The notes beneath the pieces are model-generated. The model was not told the DNA's origin. It was given only the letters and a program-made list of their open reading frames with translations, and did no database searches. Of a DNA stretch of 64,000 bases, positions 11,701-21,557 are shown one piece after another. Positions within the stretch are counted from its first letter, which is position 1. Each line of letters starts with the position of its first letter. Made by a program: the position numbers and the translations under genes. The stretch is from Paguma larvata (taxonomy: Eukaryota > Chordata > Mammalia > Carnivora > Viverridae): positions 27,019,089-27,083,088 of the forward strand of contig CM057837.1 of the NCBI GenBank assembly GCA_030068075.1. The letters run 5' to 3'.

Positions 11701-13030
11701 CAGCACGAGTCCGGAAAACAGAATCCATTACCCTATTCGCGGTCACAATCTGATAGGATGAAGCATTACTTGGGCTCCCAGCAGAAATATCTACGTGTCA
11801 AGTAGTAAACTTGATCATTGTAAGAATACATTTACTGCAGCAGGAGAGAATGCCAAACCAGAAGATTAACATTTCCGTTACATAATTACGAGTTCAAGGA
11901 GTTCAGCCTCTTATCACTTTATAGTGAGTATAGAAAGTAGGAGCGATCCTCTTTAATTTGTAATTATTTAACTGAAACGTGAGGTCCCACGGCCTTATTC
12001 TTACCCTTCCGGGCTGGCGGACCTTGGTATGCGGGATCCATGCGAGAAGGCGCGGTACACTATCAGAGGGAGACATGTTTGATTCTTCTTTAAAACCAAC
12101 TAAGAGAAGTTAATCTCATTGAACTTCTTTTTATTCAACAAAAGAGTTGGATGTTTCCAAGTCTAATGTGACTATAATGTTCATTAAATGGACTTCTTTA
12201 CACCTTTAAATGGATTAACGGTATACCTTCGAAGTCTAATTATTATACATGTCATTCAAAAAAATCACAGATCTAATTCAGGGGACGATAAAGGCCTTTC
12301 TTTTACAACTCTCGAAAAGACAGTGCAGGAAATGGATTTGATTTTTATCTGTGCCACATTTTTTTTTTTTTAAGGGTACACGTTGCTCCTAGGAGGTGGG
12401 AGGGAAGGACGGCCCTGACTGTGCAGAGTTTTTCTGCCCGAGTAATTTTAGTTTCGAGATTTAGGAGCCGCCCATGCCGGACTCGCTTGCCCTTTCCGGC
12501 CTTGCCGTACCAGGTACCTTAGAGGTTCCTCCCGCCTCAGCCTGCTCAGCTAATGACTTCAGTCTGTCCAAGACAGCTCTGAGTCAGATAAGCGATAAAT
12601 TATGCACGGCCCCCTTTTTAGTCTTAGGCCTTTGGGGCTTCTCGGAGTTCCTTTACCAGGACCCTTCCTGAAAGCAAAAGAAACGTTGCATCACGCCCCT
12701 AGCATCGGCAGTTCAGTTAACACGTACACATTCAATATCGACTATCTTTGGGGCTGTACTTGTCTCCTTTTTTTTAAATGATTTTTTTTATTTTTTATTT
12801 TTTATTTTTTTTATTAGGGGAACATTAAACTTGTACTCTGTCAGTTCATTGGTGTCGTAAGGATGGCAAAGGCCTTGCTCGGCTTAGGTGGGTATAGAAT
12901 GTTCTAGAAGCTATCAGAAATAAGAAGGGACAGTTCTTTCCTTGGGGACAGGCTCTCCAGGGGAGAGCCCTGGAAAACCCACAGTGAGTGATTTCAGCCT
13001 TTTTGGCTTAAGGCTGAAAAAGGTACAGAT
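8721..13030. other. 4.3 kb repeat-poor block, candidate conserved non-coding DNA
   Basis: Almost no transposon sequence is recognisable over 4.3 kb, which is unusual against the SINE-rich remainder. Exceptions are homopolymers (9137-9147 G run, 10145-10154 T run, 12360-12372 T run) and an AT-rich run at 12,770-12,830. AT-rich pieces such as 9040-9500, 9760-10020 and 11,800-12,260 contain TAATTA and TTTAAT cores. No frame here has a recognisable protein signature. Confidence 0.35.
12770..12830. repeat. T/A-rich low-complexity run
   Basis: A run built of TTTTTTTATT-type units. No SINE body adjoins it, so it is not simply a SINE tail. Confidence 0.7.
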
Positions 13031-13185
13031 TTGTCTTCATTCACTGATTTTACCAATATTTATTGGGAAGTTAGTATAGGTCAGGTACTAACTTCACACA
13101 GGCGACACGAAGTTGAGCAGACACAATTCTCATTCTCAGGGAGCATTCGGCCTAAGAGAGATGAACATACGTATAATTTCGTAAG
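13031..13185 (-). mobile_element. L2 LINE 3' end
   Basis: Antisense L2 terminus: TTCATTCACTGATTTTACCA then ATATTTATTGGGAAGTTAGT, GGTCAGGTACTAAC and CAATTCTCATTCTCAGGGAG parallel ATTCATTCAACAAATATTTATTGAGC... and CCCTGCCCTCATGGAG of the antisense consensus. Confidence 0.65.
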
Positions 13186-13499
13186 TCGAGGAAGTCGAGT
13201 TTTCCTTAGGTGAGGGGTTAGAGTTGGCAGTCTGGTTCGGAGTTGACTCTAGAGGTCTTGCTTTGAGGTCGTGCTCGCTTAGCAAGCTCTCTCACTATTT
13301 TTTACTTATGTTGTATCTCACATGGAGTTGTTTTGGAGCGGTGGACAGAGGCGTGGGGACAAAGGAAGCACCTGAATTTCTCTGGGGGTCATCGCTGGAC
13401 AGCTCTCAGCCCAGCTCCTCCAAAGGAGGCTGGGAGGGGGGAGGGGGACCCAGGCAGGATCACAGGTGGGAATGTCAAGTGTGTCTTTGGAGCGTCCTC
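13186..13499. other. Non-repetitive GC-moderate spacer
   Basis: No recognised repeat. A 134-residue frame (13224-13628 plus) spans it but runs into the MIR core, so it is taken as a chance frame. Confidence 0.35.
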
Positions 13500-13740
13500 A
13501 TGGTGGAGTGGAAGGAGTATTCACTGTGTCAGGCACGATCAGGTGGGAAGGCCAGCACTCCTCCTTCCAGAGACGTGAGTGGCAACAAGTTACTCACCCT
13601 CTTTAAGCCTCAATTTCCTTATCTGTGAGCTGTGATAATTACACCCACCTTACAGTGTTCCTGCGGGCATTCGGAAACGATAAAAATTTAAAGCGCCTAG
13701 CACAGTGCCTGGCACATAGTAGGTGTTCAAGAAATACAGG
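13500..13740 (+). mobile_element. MIR SINE, well preserved
   Basis: Continuous MIR core in sense: CAACAAGTTACTCACCCTCT, TAAGCCTCAATTTCCTTATC, TGTGAGCTGTGATAATTACA, then AAAGCGCCTAGCACAGTGCC, TGGCACATAGTAGGTGTTCA. This is one of the clearest MIRs in the window. Confidence 0.85.
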
Positions 13741-15121
13741 TCCCCATGTCCTTCCCTATCCTCCCCCTCTCCTTTGTTCCATGCCCCATTATTAATCCTC
13801 ATAATTAGTTAGTCTTAGTGAGGTCTACCCTCACAAGCAAAGTATAACAGCTCAAAGCCTACCTGTGTTAGAAGGTCTTTGCCTTTTGAAAGGAAAATCC
13901 CAAAGCAGTCTTTCAAAATCCCCAGGAGCAGTGGAGCGAAACCCACTGTGTTGATATTTGGGCATGCGGGCGCGCTGTTGGGACGGGCAGAACCACACCA
14001 CCACAGGCTCTCACAGCCAGCAGCCCCATTTCAGGCTCCTTGGTCTCACTCACATCCTGTACCTGAAACTCCATGTGAGGGCTGTCCCCGGTGTGACTTA
14101 CTCTGAATCGTGGGCGAGGCTGGTGTGGCCCCAGGCTTAGCCCGTGCTGTCCCCAAGCCTGAGTTCAGACATGGCGCTCCCGTCCCCCATCTCTGCGAGC
14201 CCTCTGATTTCCTTCGTATCTGGCGCTCCCCAGGATTTGGCAGCAGTGGGTGAGGATGCTCTTAGAGACAGACGCCTGTACTGAGACAGAAAACTTATAA
14301 ATCGTTGCAGATCCATGCCGTACTGACATTAAGGATCGGGATTAATTACTCCCTACAACATAAGAAATTGTGTTGCAAAGAGCCAACATCAGCTCGGAGA
14401 CCGGAAGCCTCTCCTTGTGTTTTGAAGGAACGTGAGTAGGTACCTTGAGAAAGCAAACATCAGCCCCTCACTGCGTGTAGGTCCTGTGTCCTTGTTTCCA
14501 AATGAATAAATACTGAACGAGTAAACAACTTTGTTTTCTCTTTGCGTTCTAAAGATTCAGTTGTATTTGGCCAAGTAACTTAGGGAATATCATTAAATAC
14601 ATTTCAAATAGTGCTTTCTCTAGGACATATTCTGCTCTCAGAAAGTATCTACGTATCAAGCTAGAACGGGGAGATGGAAGGAGGTGGGCTGTGAACCTAG
14701 CTCTCTGGAAGAGGCTCCTCAAAACTGAGACTGTCCACACCCAGGAGAAGAATCAGCAGCGGGCACTCTGATGGTCCATTCATTCATTCACACATCTGTC
14801 TTCTCGTTAATTCTAGAGGGGCTGGGGATTCCATGGTGTGCCATGAAACACCCAATTATAGGAGTTCAAAATCTTCCCCAAACAAATACATTTATAAATG
14901 ATAAAATGCTAGAAAATAATTTAATTATAAAATTTGACATCAGGATATTTAAGAATAGAATTCTAATATTTTATTATTATCTATCTATATCTATATATGG
15001 ATATAATATCTATAGCATGAATGTGTAATTTTATAGGTATAAATACATAGGCGATGACGTTAATTCTGAAGGTCTATACTCATTAGCCAGGAAATATAGA
15101 TGATTCCTTCTAGATTTTTCT
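13741..15121. other. Non-repetitive block
   Basis: No transposon recognised. A TATC/TATA low-complexity patch lies at about 14,975-15,010. Frames inside are under 90 residues and without motifs. Confidence 0.35.
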
Positions 15122-15423
15122 CTACCAGGGCATTCTGTGATGGTTCTATTTCCATCTTAGACTTATTTAATCAGCGAGATAAGACAAGTTAAACAACCTC
15201 ATTATATTTTATGCTAATTTTGTCCTCGGCTTATCAGGTAATGGAAAACATGCTTTGATTCGCACTTATTCAGAGGCCTGACATCAGCGCCAGCGCTTGG
15301 GAGGGAAAGATCTTTGTTCAGGAAGTTACTTATTGGACAATTAACATGTGGAAACTATACCAAACAGTATCTGAAAATGCTCAGTTCATGTCGAATTTCC
15401 AAAGGGCGGAGGCTCATTCTTCT
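15122..15423 (+). repeat. Unrecognised duplicated block, copy A
   Basis: Begins CTACCAGGGCATTCTGTGA and ends GAGGCTCATTCT. It aligns over nearly its whole length with 16171-16437, with shared segments such as TTTGTCCT-GGCTTATCAGG, GGAAAACA-GCTTTGATT, GGACAATTAACA-GTGGAAAC and GAATTTCCAAAGGG. By eye about three quarters of aligned bases agree. Copy A carries about 35 extra bases in the middle (CAGAGGCCTGACATCAGCGC region). It is not a repeat family I recognise. Confidence 0.8.
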
Positions 15424-16170
15424 TATGAGGCCGTGACAAGTCTTGCTGATGGAATAAATGGGATCATTATATTTGAGTCTCCAGGTAATTATCAGAAATG
15501 AAGCTTGGTGAATTCTCCCCGAATGGGGCCACCTGTCACCCTTCAGTCTTTGTATATAATGGCATTTCGTTTCTGCAGACCTGGGCCCCAGTTTAGCTCT
15601 TCCAAATGTTAGGCACCACGTCCTGATTTCCCCTTGTCTTACTATGATGAATAGATACATTTTTGGCTGGTTCCCCACCCTCCACCCGACGTGTGACTCT
15701 GGGTGTCCAGAGTGCCTGTGGCAAGCGTGTGCAGCTAGAGCAAAGCCAGGTGTTCCGCCATCAGTGTGTGCTCGTTGGCGGACTGATTGCTGAGATGTCC
15801 GTGAGGGGCCGTGGGGAGGGTGGGTGTTGGGTAGTGATTTACTCACCACAGCCACGCCCACTCCCTTCCCCTCCCGGTCACCTGCTGCCAGCTGCTCTGG
15901 GCTTGTGGCGGCTGCAGCAGGCCGTTGCGGAGACCCAGGGCGGGCAGGCGGCGGGGGTCAGGGCACTGGGGCTTCTGGCATGTTGCTTAGGGCCTTGGCC
16001 AGGATGCCCGCTGCCCATCTTTTCTACTGATAGGCCGGCCGCGTGTACTCAAGGCTTTTCCTCTGAGCTAGACAGAGAATGCAAACCGGCTCTGAGGGCC
16101 CTCGTATGACCCGCAGGCTCTCACACGTACTGCTCTCTGTGGGTCTCTGGCGGCGATTCAAGACCTATCG
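15424..16170. other. Spacer between duplicate blocks, GC-rich centre
   Basis: Holds a GC-rich part (about 15,780-16,090). Open frames of 168 residues on minus (15355-15861) and 148 on plus (15663-16109) overlap here, but neither shows a domain. The minus frame runs through most of copy A, so both are treated as spurious. Confidence 0.35.
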
Positions 16171-16437
16171 CTACCAGGGTATTCTGTGACAGCCCTATTG
16201 TCGTCATGGATTTGTTGCATCTGTCAGATACGAACAGCTAAACAATCTCCCTATATTTTGTGTTAACTTTGTCCTAGGCTTATCAGGGAACGGAAAACAC
16301 GCTTTGATTTGTACCCCTGCAGAGACCTTGGTGCAGGACAGGACTTACTGGACAATTAACACGTGGAAACTATACTAACCAGTATGGGAAAATGCTTGGT
16401 TCATGTTGAATTTCCAAAGGGTAGAGGCTCGTTCTCC
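16171..16437 (+). repeat. Unrecognised duplicated block, copy B
   Basis: Begins CTACCAGGGTATTCTGTGA and ends GAGGCTCGTTCT. It is colinear with copy A at an offset of about 1,049 bases at the left edge and 1,014 at the right, the difference being the central deletion in B. Divergence is spread evenly, so the duplication is old, probably older than the felid SINE insertions nearby. Confidence 0.8.
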
Positions 16438-16885
16438 TCGTTCTCGCGGTGAGGAGCTGGCATCGTTGGGTTCGGTAATAACTTCTTCTGGAGTGTGGGG
16501 GCCTCCACGTACAAATACAGTCCTGTGAATGTATTTTCTCTTCCTTATGATTTCCTAATAACGTTTTCTTTTCTCCAGCTTACTTTGTTGTAAGACTACA
16601 GTATATAATGCATAGAACACGCAAAATATGTGTTAATTGACCATGTTATTTGTAAGGCTTCCAGTCAACAGTTGGCCTTAATAGTTAAGTTTTTGGGGAA
16701 GAAAAGTTTTACACGAATTTTTGGCTGTGCAGGAGGTTGGGTCAGCGCCCCTAACCCCCACAACTGTCCAAGGGTCGACCGTACTTTCATTGGGTCGTGG
16801 CTTGTGTTTAGTTGTCTAAAACAAGGGGAAATAATCTTGAAAGTCTTTTATGTTTGATTGAGAATGCTTTCCCATTTGTTTCTGT
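16438..16885. other. Non-repetitive spacer
   Basis: Single-copy AT-rich sequence; nothing recognised. Confidence 0.35.
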
Positions 16886-17089
16886 TCTTTTTTAAGTTGT
16901 TTTAACATTTATTCATTTCTGAGAGACAGAGTGTGAATGGGAGAGGGGCGGAGAGAGAGACACACACACAGATATGAAGCAGGCTCCAGGCTCCGAGCTG
17001 TCAGCAGAGCCCGATGTGGGGCTTGAACTCGTGAACCATGAGATCATGACCTGAGCTGAAGTTGGACACTTAACCCGCTGAGCCACCCT
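16886..17089 (-). mobile_element. Feliform tRNA-derived SINE, head truncated
   Basis: Antisense tail TTTTAACATTTATTCATTTC, GAGAGACAGAGTG, antisense B-box GGGGCTTGAACTCGTGAACC, then CTGAGCTGAAGTTGGACACT and GAGCCACCC. The expected last bases of the head (AGGCGCCCC) are missing and a polypyrimidine tract begins at once. Confidence 0.92.
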
Positions 17090-17217
17090 CTCCTTCCTTC
17101 CTCTCCCCTCCCCTCCCTTCCCTCCCCTTCCTTTCCCTCCACTACCTTTCCCTCCTGCACTCCCCTCCTCTCTCCCTCTCCTCCCCTCCCATTCTCTTCC
17201 CTTCCCCCAGCTGGACA
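17090..17217. repeat. 128-base polypyrimidine tract
   Basis: Almost pure C/T on the plus strand (CTCCCCTCCCCTCCCTTCCC-like units), with only a handful of purines such as those in CCACTACC, CTGCAC and CCATTC. Tracts of this length with mirror symmetry can form triplex (H-DNA). It abuts the truncated head of the SINE at 16,886. Confidence 0.9.
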
Positions 17218-17449
17218 AGACACAGTCACACCAGCCCCTTTGTGGCTGAACTGTCATTCTCCTTTATCTGGTGGTGTGAGTTTGGCCACAGCCCCCAAGT
17301 TGACACCTGTTGCAATAATATTGGAACCACGTTTGTAACTAATCGCAACCCAGATGTCAACTCAATTAATCTGACACCAAGACAACCCAGGAGAGGAAAC
17401 TGTTCAGGCCCAGGCTGATGCTTCCAGTCAAGTCCAGGCTTGCTGTCTA

Positions 17450-17510
17450 TTATCTGACAAGCCTAGGACAAAATTAACACTAAATGCAAGGTAATTTAAT
17501 TAACTCCTCC
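17450..17510 (-). repeat. Possible third, inverted fragment of the duplicated block
   Basis: On the minus strand it reads GTTAATTTTGTCCTAGGCTT then GTCAGATAATAG, against GCTAATTTTGTCCTCGGCTT then ATCAGGTAATGG in copy A and GTTAACTTTGTCCTAGGCTT then ATCAGGGAACGG in copy B. AGTTAA lies upstream in A and in this fragment (AGCTAA in B). The match fades after about 50 bases, so homology is likely but not proven. Confidence 0.5.
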
Positions 17511-18389
17511 TATCCCAGCAGGCAGGTCCCAGCACCCCGGGTGCCCCAGGCCTTCTAGCAAGCAGACGAGTGTTGCGCCCCCAGCGAGTAAACACTTAGG
17601 TTGGGCTTTCATTATTTTAAGTGGGTGATTTGCAACCATGGATCTCCATGAAATTCCTTAGAGAACGAAAGCAAAAGTATAGTCTTTTCTTATCCTTGAG
17701 GACTTGGCAATAAATCGTATGAAAATCATTCACAAGAAGACATACCTTGTAAGAGTCAGGATTCTTTAAAGACTGCGGGCGCTTCCCAAAGAGAGGAGAG
17801 AAAGAGTCAGAGACAGAGACAGAGAGAAGAGAGCCAAAGACCTTGCTTTCAAAGGAACAACAAGAAGAAGACAGTCTGAAAGGTTAAAAAAAAAAATAAA
17901 GAACCTATAATAATATGTGAAAAAATACACTTGGCAAAATTCTTTTATTATAAAGACCTTCCCTAGAGGACACAAAGGCCTCTTTTCTTTCCCAGTTTCA
18001 ACAAAGCTGACCCTTGACTTCCTCGTCCCCCCTGAACTGAACACCATCTATTTAATTATTCTTCCCGTTTTCTTGCTCTCCAATGTGAAGCCAACACAAA
18101 GGACCTGAAGCAACAGGTTATGAGCAGATGAAAGCAAATCACAACTCTTCAGTCTGTGGAGGTAAAGTCGACAAGTTGAGAAGTCTGGATGGGAAAAATG
18201 AGGCATCGTAGGGCTGTAACTGTTCGCCGGCTGAGCCCATAACTTATAAACAGATTGCCACCGGAGGTCGTGGGGAGAGTGTGGGCGTCTCGCGGATGTC
18301 TGTGGAGTAGGGTTGTGTGCCGAAAACCAGGCCTGTGTTCTTACCTGGGCCTCCTGGTGACAGGTGACAACCCACGCTGAAGCCTGGCT

Positions 18390-18414
18390 AAGGCTAGTGG
18401 CTAGTGGCTAGTGG
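18390..18414 (+). repeat. Short GCTAGTG tandem repeat
   Basis: Three consecutive near-identical units (GCTAGTG/GCTAGTGG) between AAG and GCTTTTC. Small slippage repeat. Confidence 0.8.
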
Positions 18415-18810
18415 CTTTTCTCCATGGGAAGCCAATTAGATTAGGCACCAGAGCAATAGGGAGGTTGGTGCCCATATTCAAATGTAGATGAAAAAAGGTA
18501 GTGGGTCAGGAAGGCCAGGTCGATAGAAGCCTGCAGACCTCATGAAAAGGCAGAGCAGCAGGGATGGACTGAAATCATCAAATATGTTAATTTGCAGCAA
18601 GGAAATGAAAACTTTGGGAGAAGCCAGGGGCTGATGGGAGCCTCAGCCAAGGCTGGGTTTTCATCTCGGCTCCCCGGATTTCTCTGCTTGGGCATCGGGT
18701 GCTGGTTTCCTGGTCTCTTTTGTCGGGGAGTTGGAGTGCAGGATCTAAGGTTCACCTTGGTTCCATTTGCTTGGTAACTTAGGACTCTGGACACGTGAGA
18801 GCAGGTGCCG

Positions 18811-18978
18811 CTCAGCCAGGGCTGCATATTAGACTGACCTACGGACCTTTTAAAAATCTCCTAATGCCCAGGCCTGTCTCAGACCAATTCAATCAACATC
18901 TCCGGGGAAATTCAGGAATCGGTATCTGTGAAGAGCTCCAGGTGATTCCACTCCAGGCGGCCAAGACTCAGGACCGCC
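18811..18978 (+). mobile_element. hAT-Charlie type non-autonomous DNA transposon relic
   Basis: Pattern GGGCTGCATATTAGA, TTTTAAAAATCTCCTAATGC, CCAGACCAATTCAATCA-like segment, CATCTCCGGGG, CGGTATCTGTGAAGAGCTCC and AGGTGATTCCACTCCAGGCG. This follows the small MER-type hAT palindromes whose two halves mirror each other (AGCTCC...AGGTGATTC). The exact family is not assigned. Confidence 0.65.
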
Positions 18979-19029
18979 AAATTTTCATTCTTTCTAATAA
19001 ATAGGAGTGAGAGACACCAGCCTAAACAA

Positions 19030-19057
19030 CCCCCCCGCCCTCCCCCCCCCCCCCCGG
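19030..19057 (+). repeat. Poly-C low-complexity run
   Basis: Three C runs broken by GCC and T, the longest about 15 bases. Its length in an assembly is unreliable. Confidence 0.9.
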
Positions 19058-19715
19058 CTCCACCATTCTTGAGAAGAGCTGGCCTTTTTTTTCTTTTTGA
19101 TGGGAAGGGATCAAACCAGTTGTTCAGCCTCCACATCTCAGCTTCCATTTCCTGGCAAACAGCTTAGGAAGAATTTGAATCCGTGACAGACCACAGGTGT
19201 AGATTACCACAAATTCTAAAGGCCCCGGAACTGCCTCTGATGGACAGAGCTGGAGACAGCAGCGTGGGCCGTTCCAGCGAGTGGGTAACGCGTGGGCAGT
19301 TGGAGGACTTAGTGCGACGTCTCTTTACTTTCAGACTGGTTCTCCCAGCCCTTATCGATGCATGGTCTGTTCTTACTAGCCTCTTGTCCTCTGCAAAACC
19401 ACCATCATGGTGTGCACTGTCCCGTGATCTTCCTCCAGGAGGACGAGAAAATGGCGGCCCATGAAAACAGCCACCATGAAAAGCGGGTGAAGGCGAGCTA
19501 CTCTTTTAGGCAAAGTGCGCTATATCGAATCGCGGCCTCCTCGAAGTTTGTATCCTTCCAGGAACCAGAGAGTCTGACTTATTTGGAAGTAATGTTGTTA
19601 CAAAGGCGATTAGTTAAGGTGAGGTCATACTGGAGTAGGGTGGGCCCTTAATCCAATGTAACTAGTGTCCTTATACGAAGAGGTGCAGAGAGGCACTCGA
19701 GGGAGGGTAAAGCCA
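19058..19715. other. Non-repetitive spacer
   Basis: No recognised transposon. Frames of 93 and 97 residues overlap here without any domain signature. Confidence 0.35.
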
Positions 19716-20095
19716 TGTGTGTTACTCGGCTAGCGGTGCCACGGCAAAATATCATAGACAGGGTGGCTTAAACAGCAGAAGTTTGTTTTCTCACAATTCT
19801 GGAAGCCGCAAGTCCAAGATCAAGGTGTGGGCGGAGAGCAGTTTCTTCTGAGGTCTCTCTTCTTGGCTTGCGGATGGCTGCCTTCCTGCCGTGCCCTCGT
19901 CTGGTCATCTTTGGGTGATGTTTTTTGGTTCTAATCTCCTTTTCAAGTCCTATTGGATCAGAACTCACCCTAATGGCCCATTTTTACTTGATTGCCTTTT
20001 GACAGGCTCTGTCTCCAAGTTTAATCACATTTTGAGGTACTGGGGGTAGGACTTCAACGTTTGAATTTTGAGGGGACACAGTTACGGTCGTAACT
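19716..20095 (+). mobile_element. MLT1-type (ERVL-MaLR) LTR
   Basis: Carries the typical series GGTGGCTTAAACAGCAGAAG, TTTTCTCACAATTCTGGAAG, AAGTCCAAGATCAAGGTGTG, CTTCTGAGGTCTCTCTTCTT, CACCCTAATGGCCCA, TTGAGGTACTGGGGGTAGGA and CTTCAACGTTTGAATTTTGA with a degraded 3' end. No internal retroviral sequence adjoins it, so it is a solo LTR. Sub-family close to MLT1A/B, from memory. Confidence 0.85.
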
Positions 20096-21244
20096 CCATG
20101 TGATGACAGAGGCAGAGATTAGAGTGATATGTCTAAAAGCCAAGGAACTCTCAGGATTGCCGGCCACCACTAGAAGCTGGGAATGGGCGAGGATTCAGCA
20201 TTCCAAGGGAACATGGACCTGTTGACACATCAGTTTTGGATTTTCGGTCTCTGGAAACCGAGAGAATAAGTTTCTATTATTTCAAGACACCTGGTTTGTG
20301 AGAATTTGTTACATACGGCAGGCCCAGAAAATGTACACAGCTTGTCTCATGCTTTTTCCTCTGAGTGTCTACAACACAATTTAAATATCTAGACACAGTG
20401 AAAACTCATGCCCTCCAAGTAAGCTTGTGCCATCCCTGTAGGCCGCAGCGTAGGGCCTCAGAAGAGCCCTAGGAGTGGACTCCTCACTGGCTGCTGGGTC
20501 ACCATCACTGCGACACCACCCCTCCCCCACTTCCCATAGGGGACCCTGGGGTTAAGGGGAGAAGTGACATCTCCTATCAGTCCTCACTTTTTCCTGAGGA
20601 ATGGTCCTCTGAGCACAGTACTGGCTGCAAACCACCCATCAGAAGCTCTGCCTGGGATCCGCCCCCACCCTGGGACTAGGGTGATTATAACGGAGATCTG
20701 TTGCTTCTTTAATGCCCTTAGCATCTAGCCCAACCCAAGCTCCTGTTTGAGGAGTGACAACTGTTACCAAGACCCTACGTGGACAGAAAGCACCCAGGCC
20801 AGGCAGCAGTAGGACTGTAAAGGGACAGGTCCCCATGTGGACCTGTGTCATCGAGTGGGTTAATTTATCAAAGGAGACTGGTGTGCTCCCCTCCTTCCGG
20901 CCTCCCAGCTGACTGGCTTGGACGACCTTGGCAGGTTTCTGCTCATGTGAGGCACAGAAGAGGGGATGTGGGCCCACAGGGACCACACAGGGAAAGTGTC
21001 TCGGGAAGGAGCTTCTGCTGCAAACCGCGGAGTCCGGTGAGAACCCCACACGGTTCCGTCTCTCCTGTGGGTCTTTCAAGGAGCTGAAGGCTGTGCCTTT
21101 GGGTCCCCGGGTTTCTAAAATACATCTCTGTAGGTCTAGGGCTTGTCCGCTGTGGACCAGCTGCCCGTCACCCGCTGAATGAACAAATGAATGGGCGGCT
21201 TTAAACACAGAAGTCTCAGAAAAGAGGCTCCTGTGTGGCATTTT
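20096..21244. other. Non-repetitive block
   Basis: No recognised transposon. A 203-residue minus frame (20639-21250) lies here. It has low-complexity composition and no domain, and frames of similar size on both strands overlap it because the DNA is GC-rich. Confidence 0.35.
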
Positions 21245-21345
21245 GCACATTGAAGTCGGCAGCCCTGGGTTCCTCTCCTGGCTGTATCCGGCCCCTGGGG
21301 GGCTTCGGAGCTGTCACCTCTCCTCTGGGTCTCCGTGAAAGGAGG
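21245..21345 (+). mobile_element. MIR SINE fragment, weak
   Basis: GGCAGCCCTGGGTTCCTCTC, CTGGCTGTATCCGG and CACCTCTCCTCTGGGTCTCC resemble the sense MIR order (CCTGGGTTCGAATCCCGGCTCTGCC ... CTTAACCTCTCTG). Short and diverged. Confidence 0.4.
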
Positions 21346-21437
21346 AATTAGGCTGCACGCCCTCTAGTAGTCTATTGGCTTGGTCACTTTTCTTTGGAGT
21401 ATGCTTTTTTTTCTCCTGCTTGCCTTTGGCTCCCGGA

Positions 21438-21557
21438 CTTGCAAATGAGCTGAGGTGTGTAGAGGTCCTTGAGACCCCTTTGCAAGGAAGTGGGCCTTGC
21501 AAATGAGCTGAGGTGTGTGAATCAGGTCCTTGAGGCCCCTTTGCAAGGAAGTGGGGC
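21438..21557 (+). repeat. Tandem duplication of a 58/62-base unit
   Basis: Unit 1 (21438-21495) and unit 2 (21496-21557) both start CTTGCAAATGAGCTGAGGTG and end CCCCTTTGCAAGGAAGTGGG. They differ by a 4-base gain (GTGTGAATCAGG against GTGTAGAGG) and one or two substitutions. At the junction, TTTGCAAGG and CCTTGCAAA form a 9-base inverted repeat. Not a known transposon; the low divergence marks a recent event. Confidence 0.95.

Larger units (their letters stand above)
17218..18810. other. Mostly non-repetitive block with a (GA)-rich patch
   Basis: Contains the small inverted relative of the duplicated block (17,450-17,510), a purine-rich patch at about 17,790-17,835, and a short GCTAGTG tandem repeat at 18,390-18,414. 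No gene recognised. Confidence 0.35.

Noticed and set aside
12990..13025. Small hairpin TTTCAGCCTTTTT / AAGGCTGAAA
   Set aside because: The stem is only about 9 bases with a short loop, too short for a microRNA precursor.
20639..21250. 203-residue open frame, minus strand
   Set aside because: GC-rich DNA gives frames on both strands here. No domain, no splice context and no family resemblance.
21359..21371. CTCF-like site on minus strand (CTACTAGAGGGCG)
   Set aside because: Second core position is T instead of C; weaker than the 27,118 site and not called as a feature.
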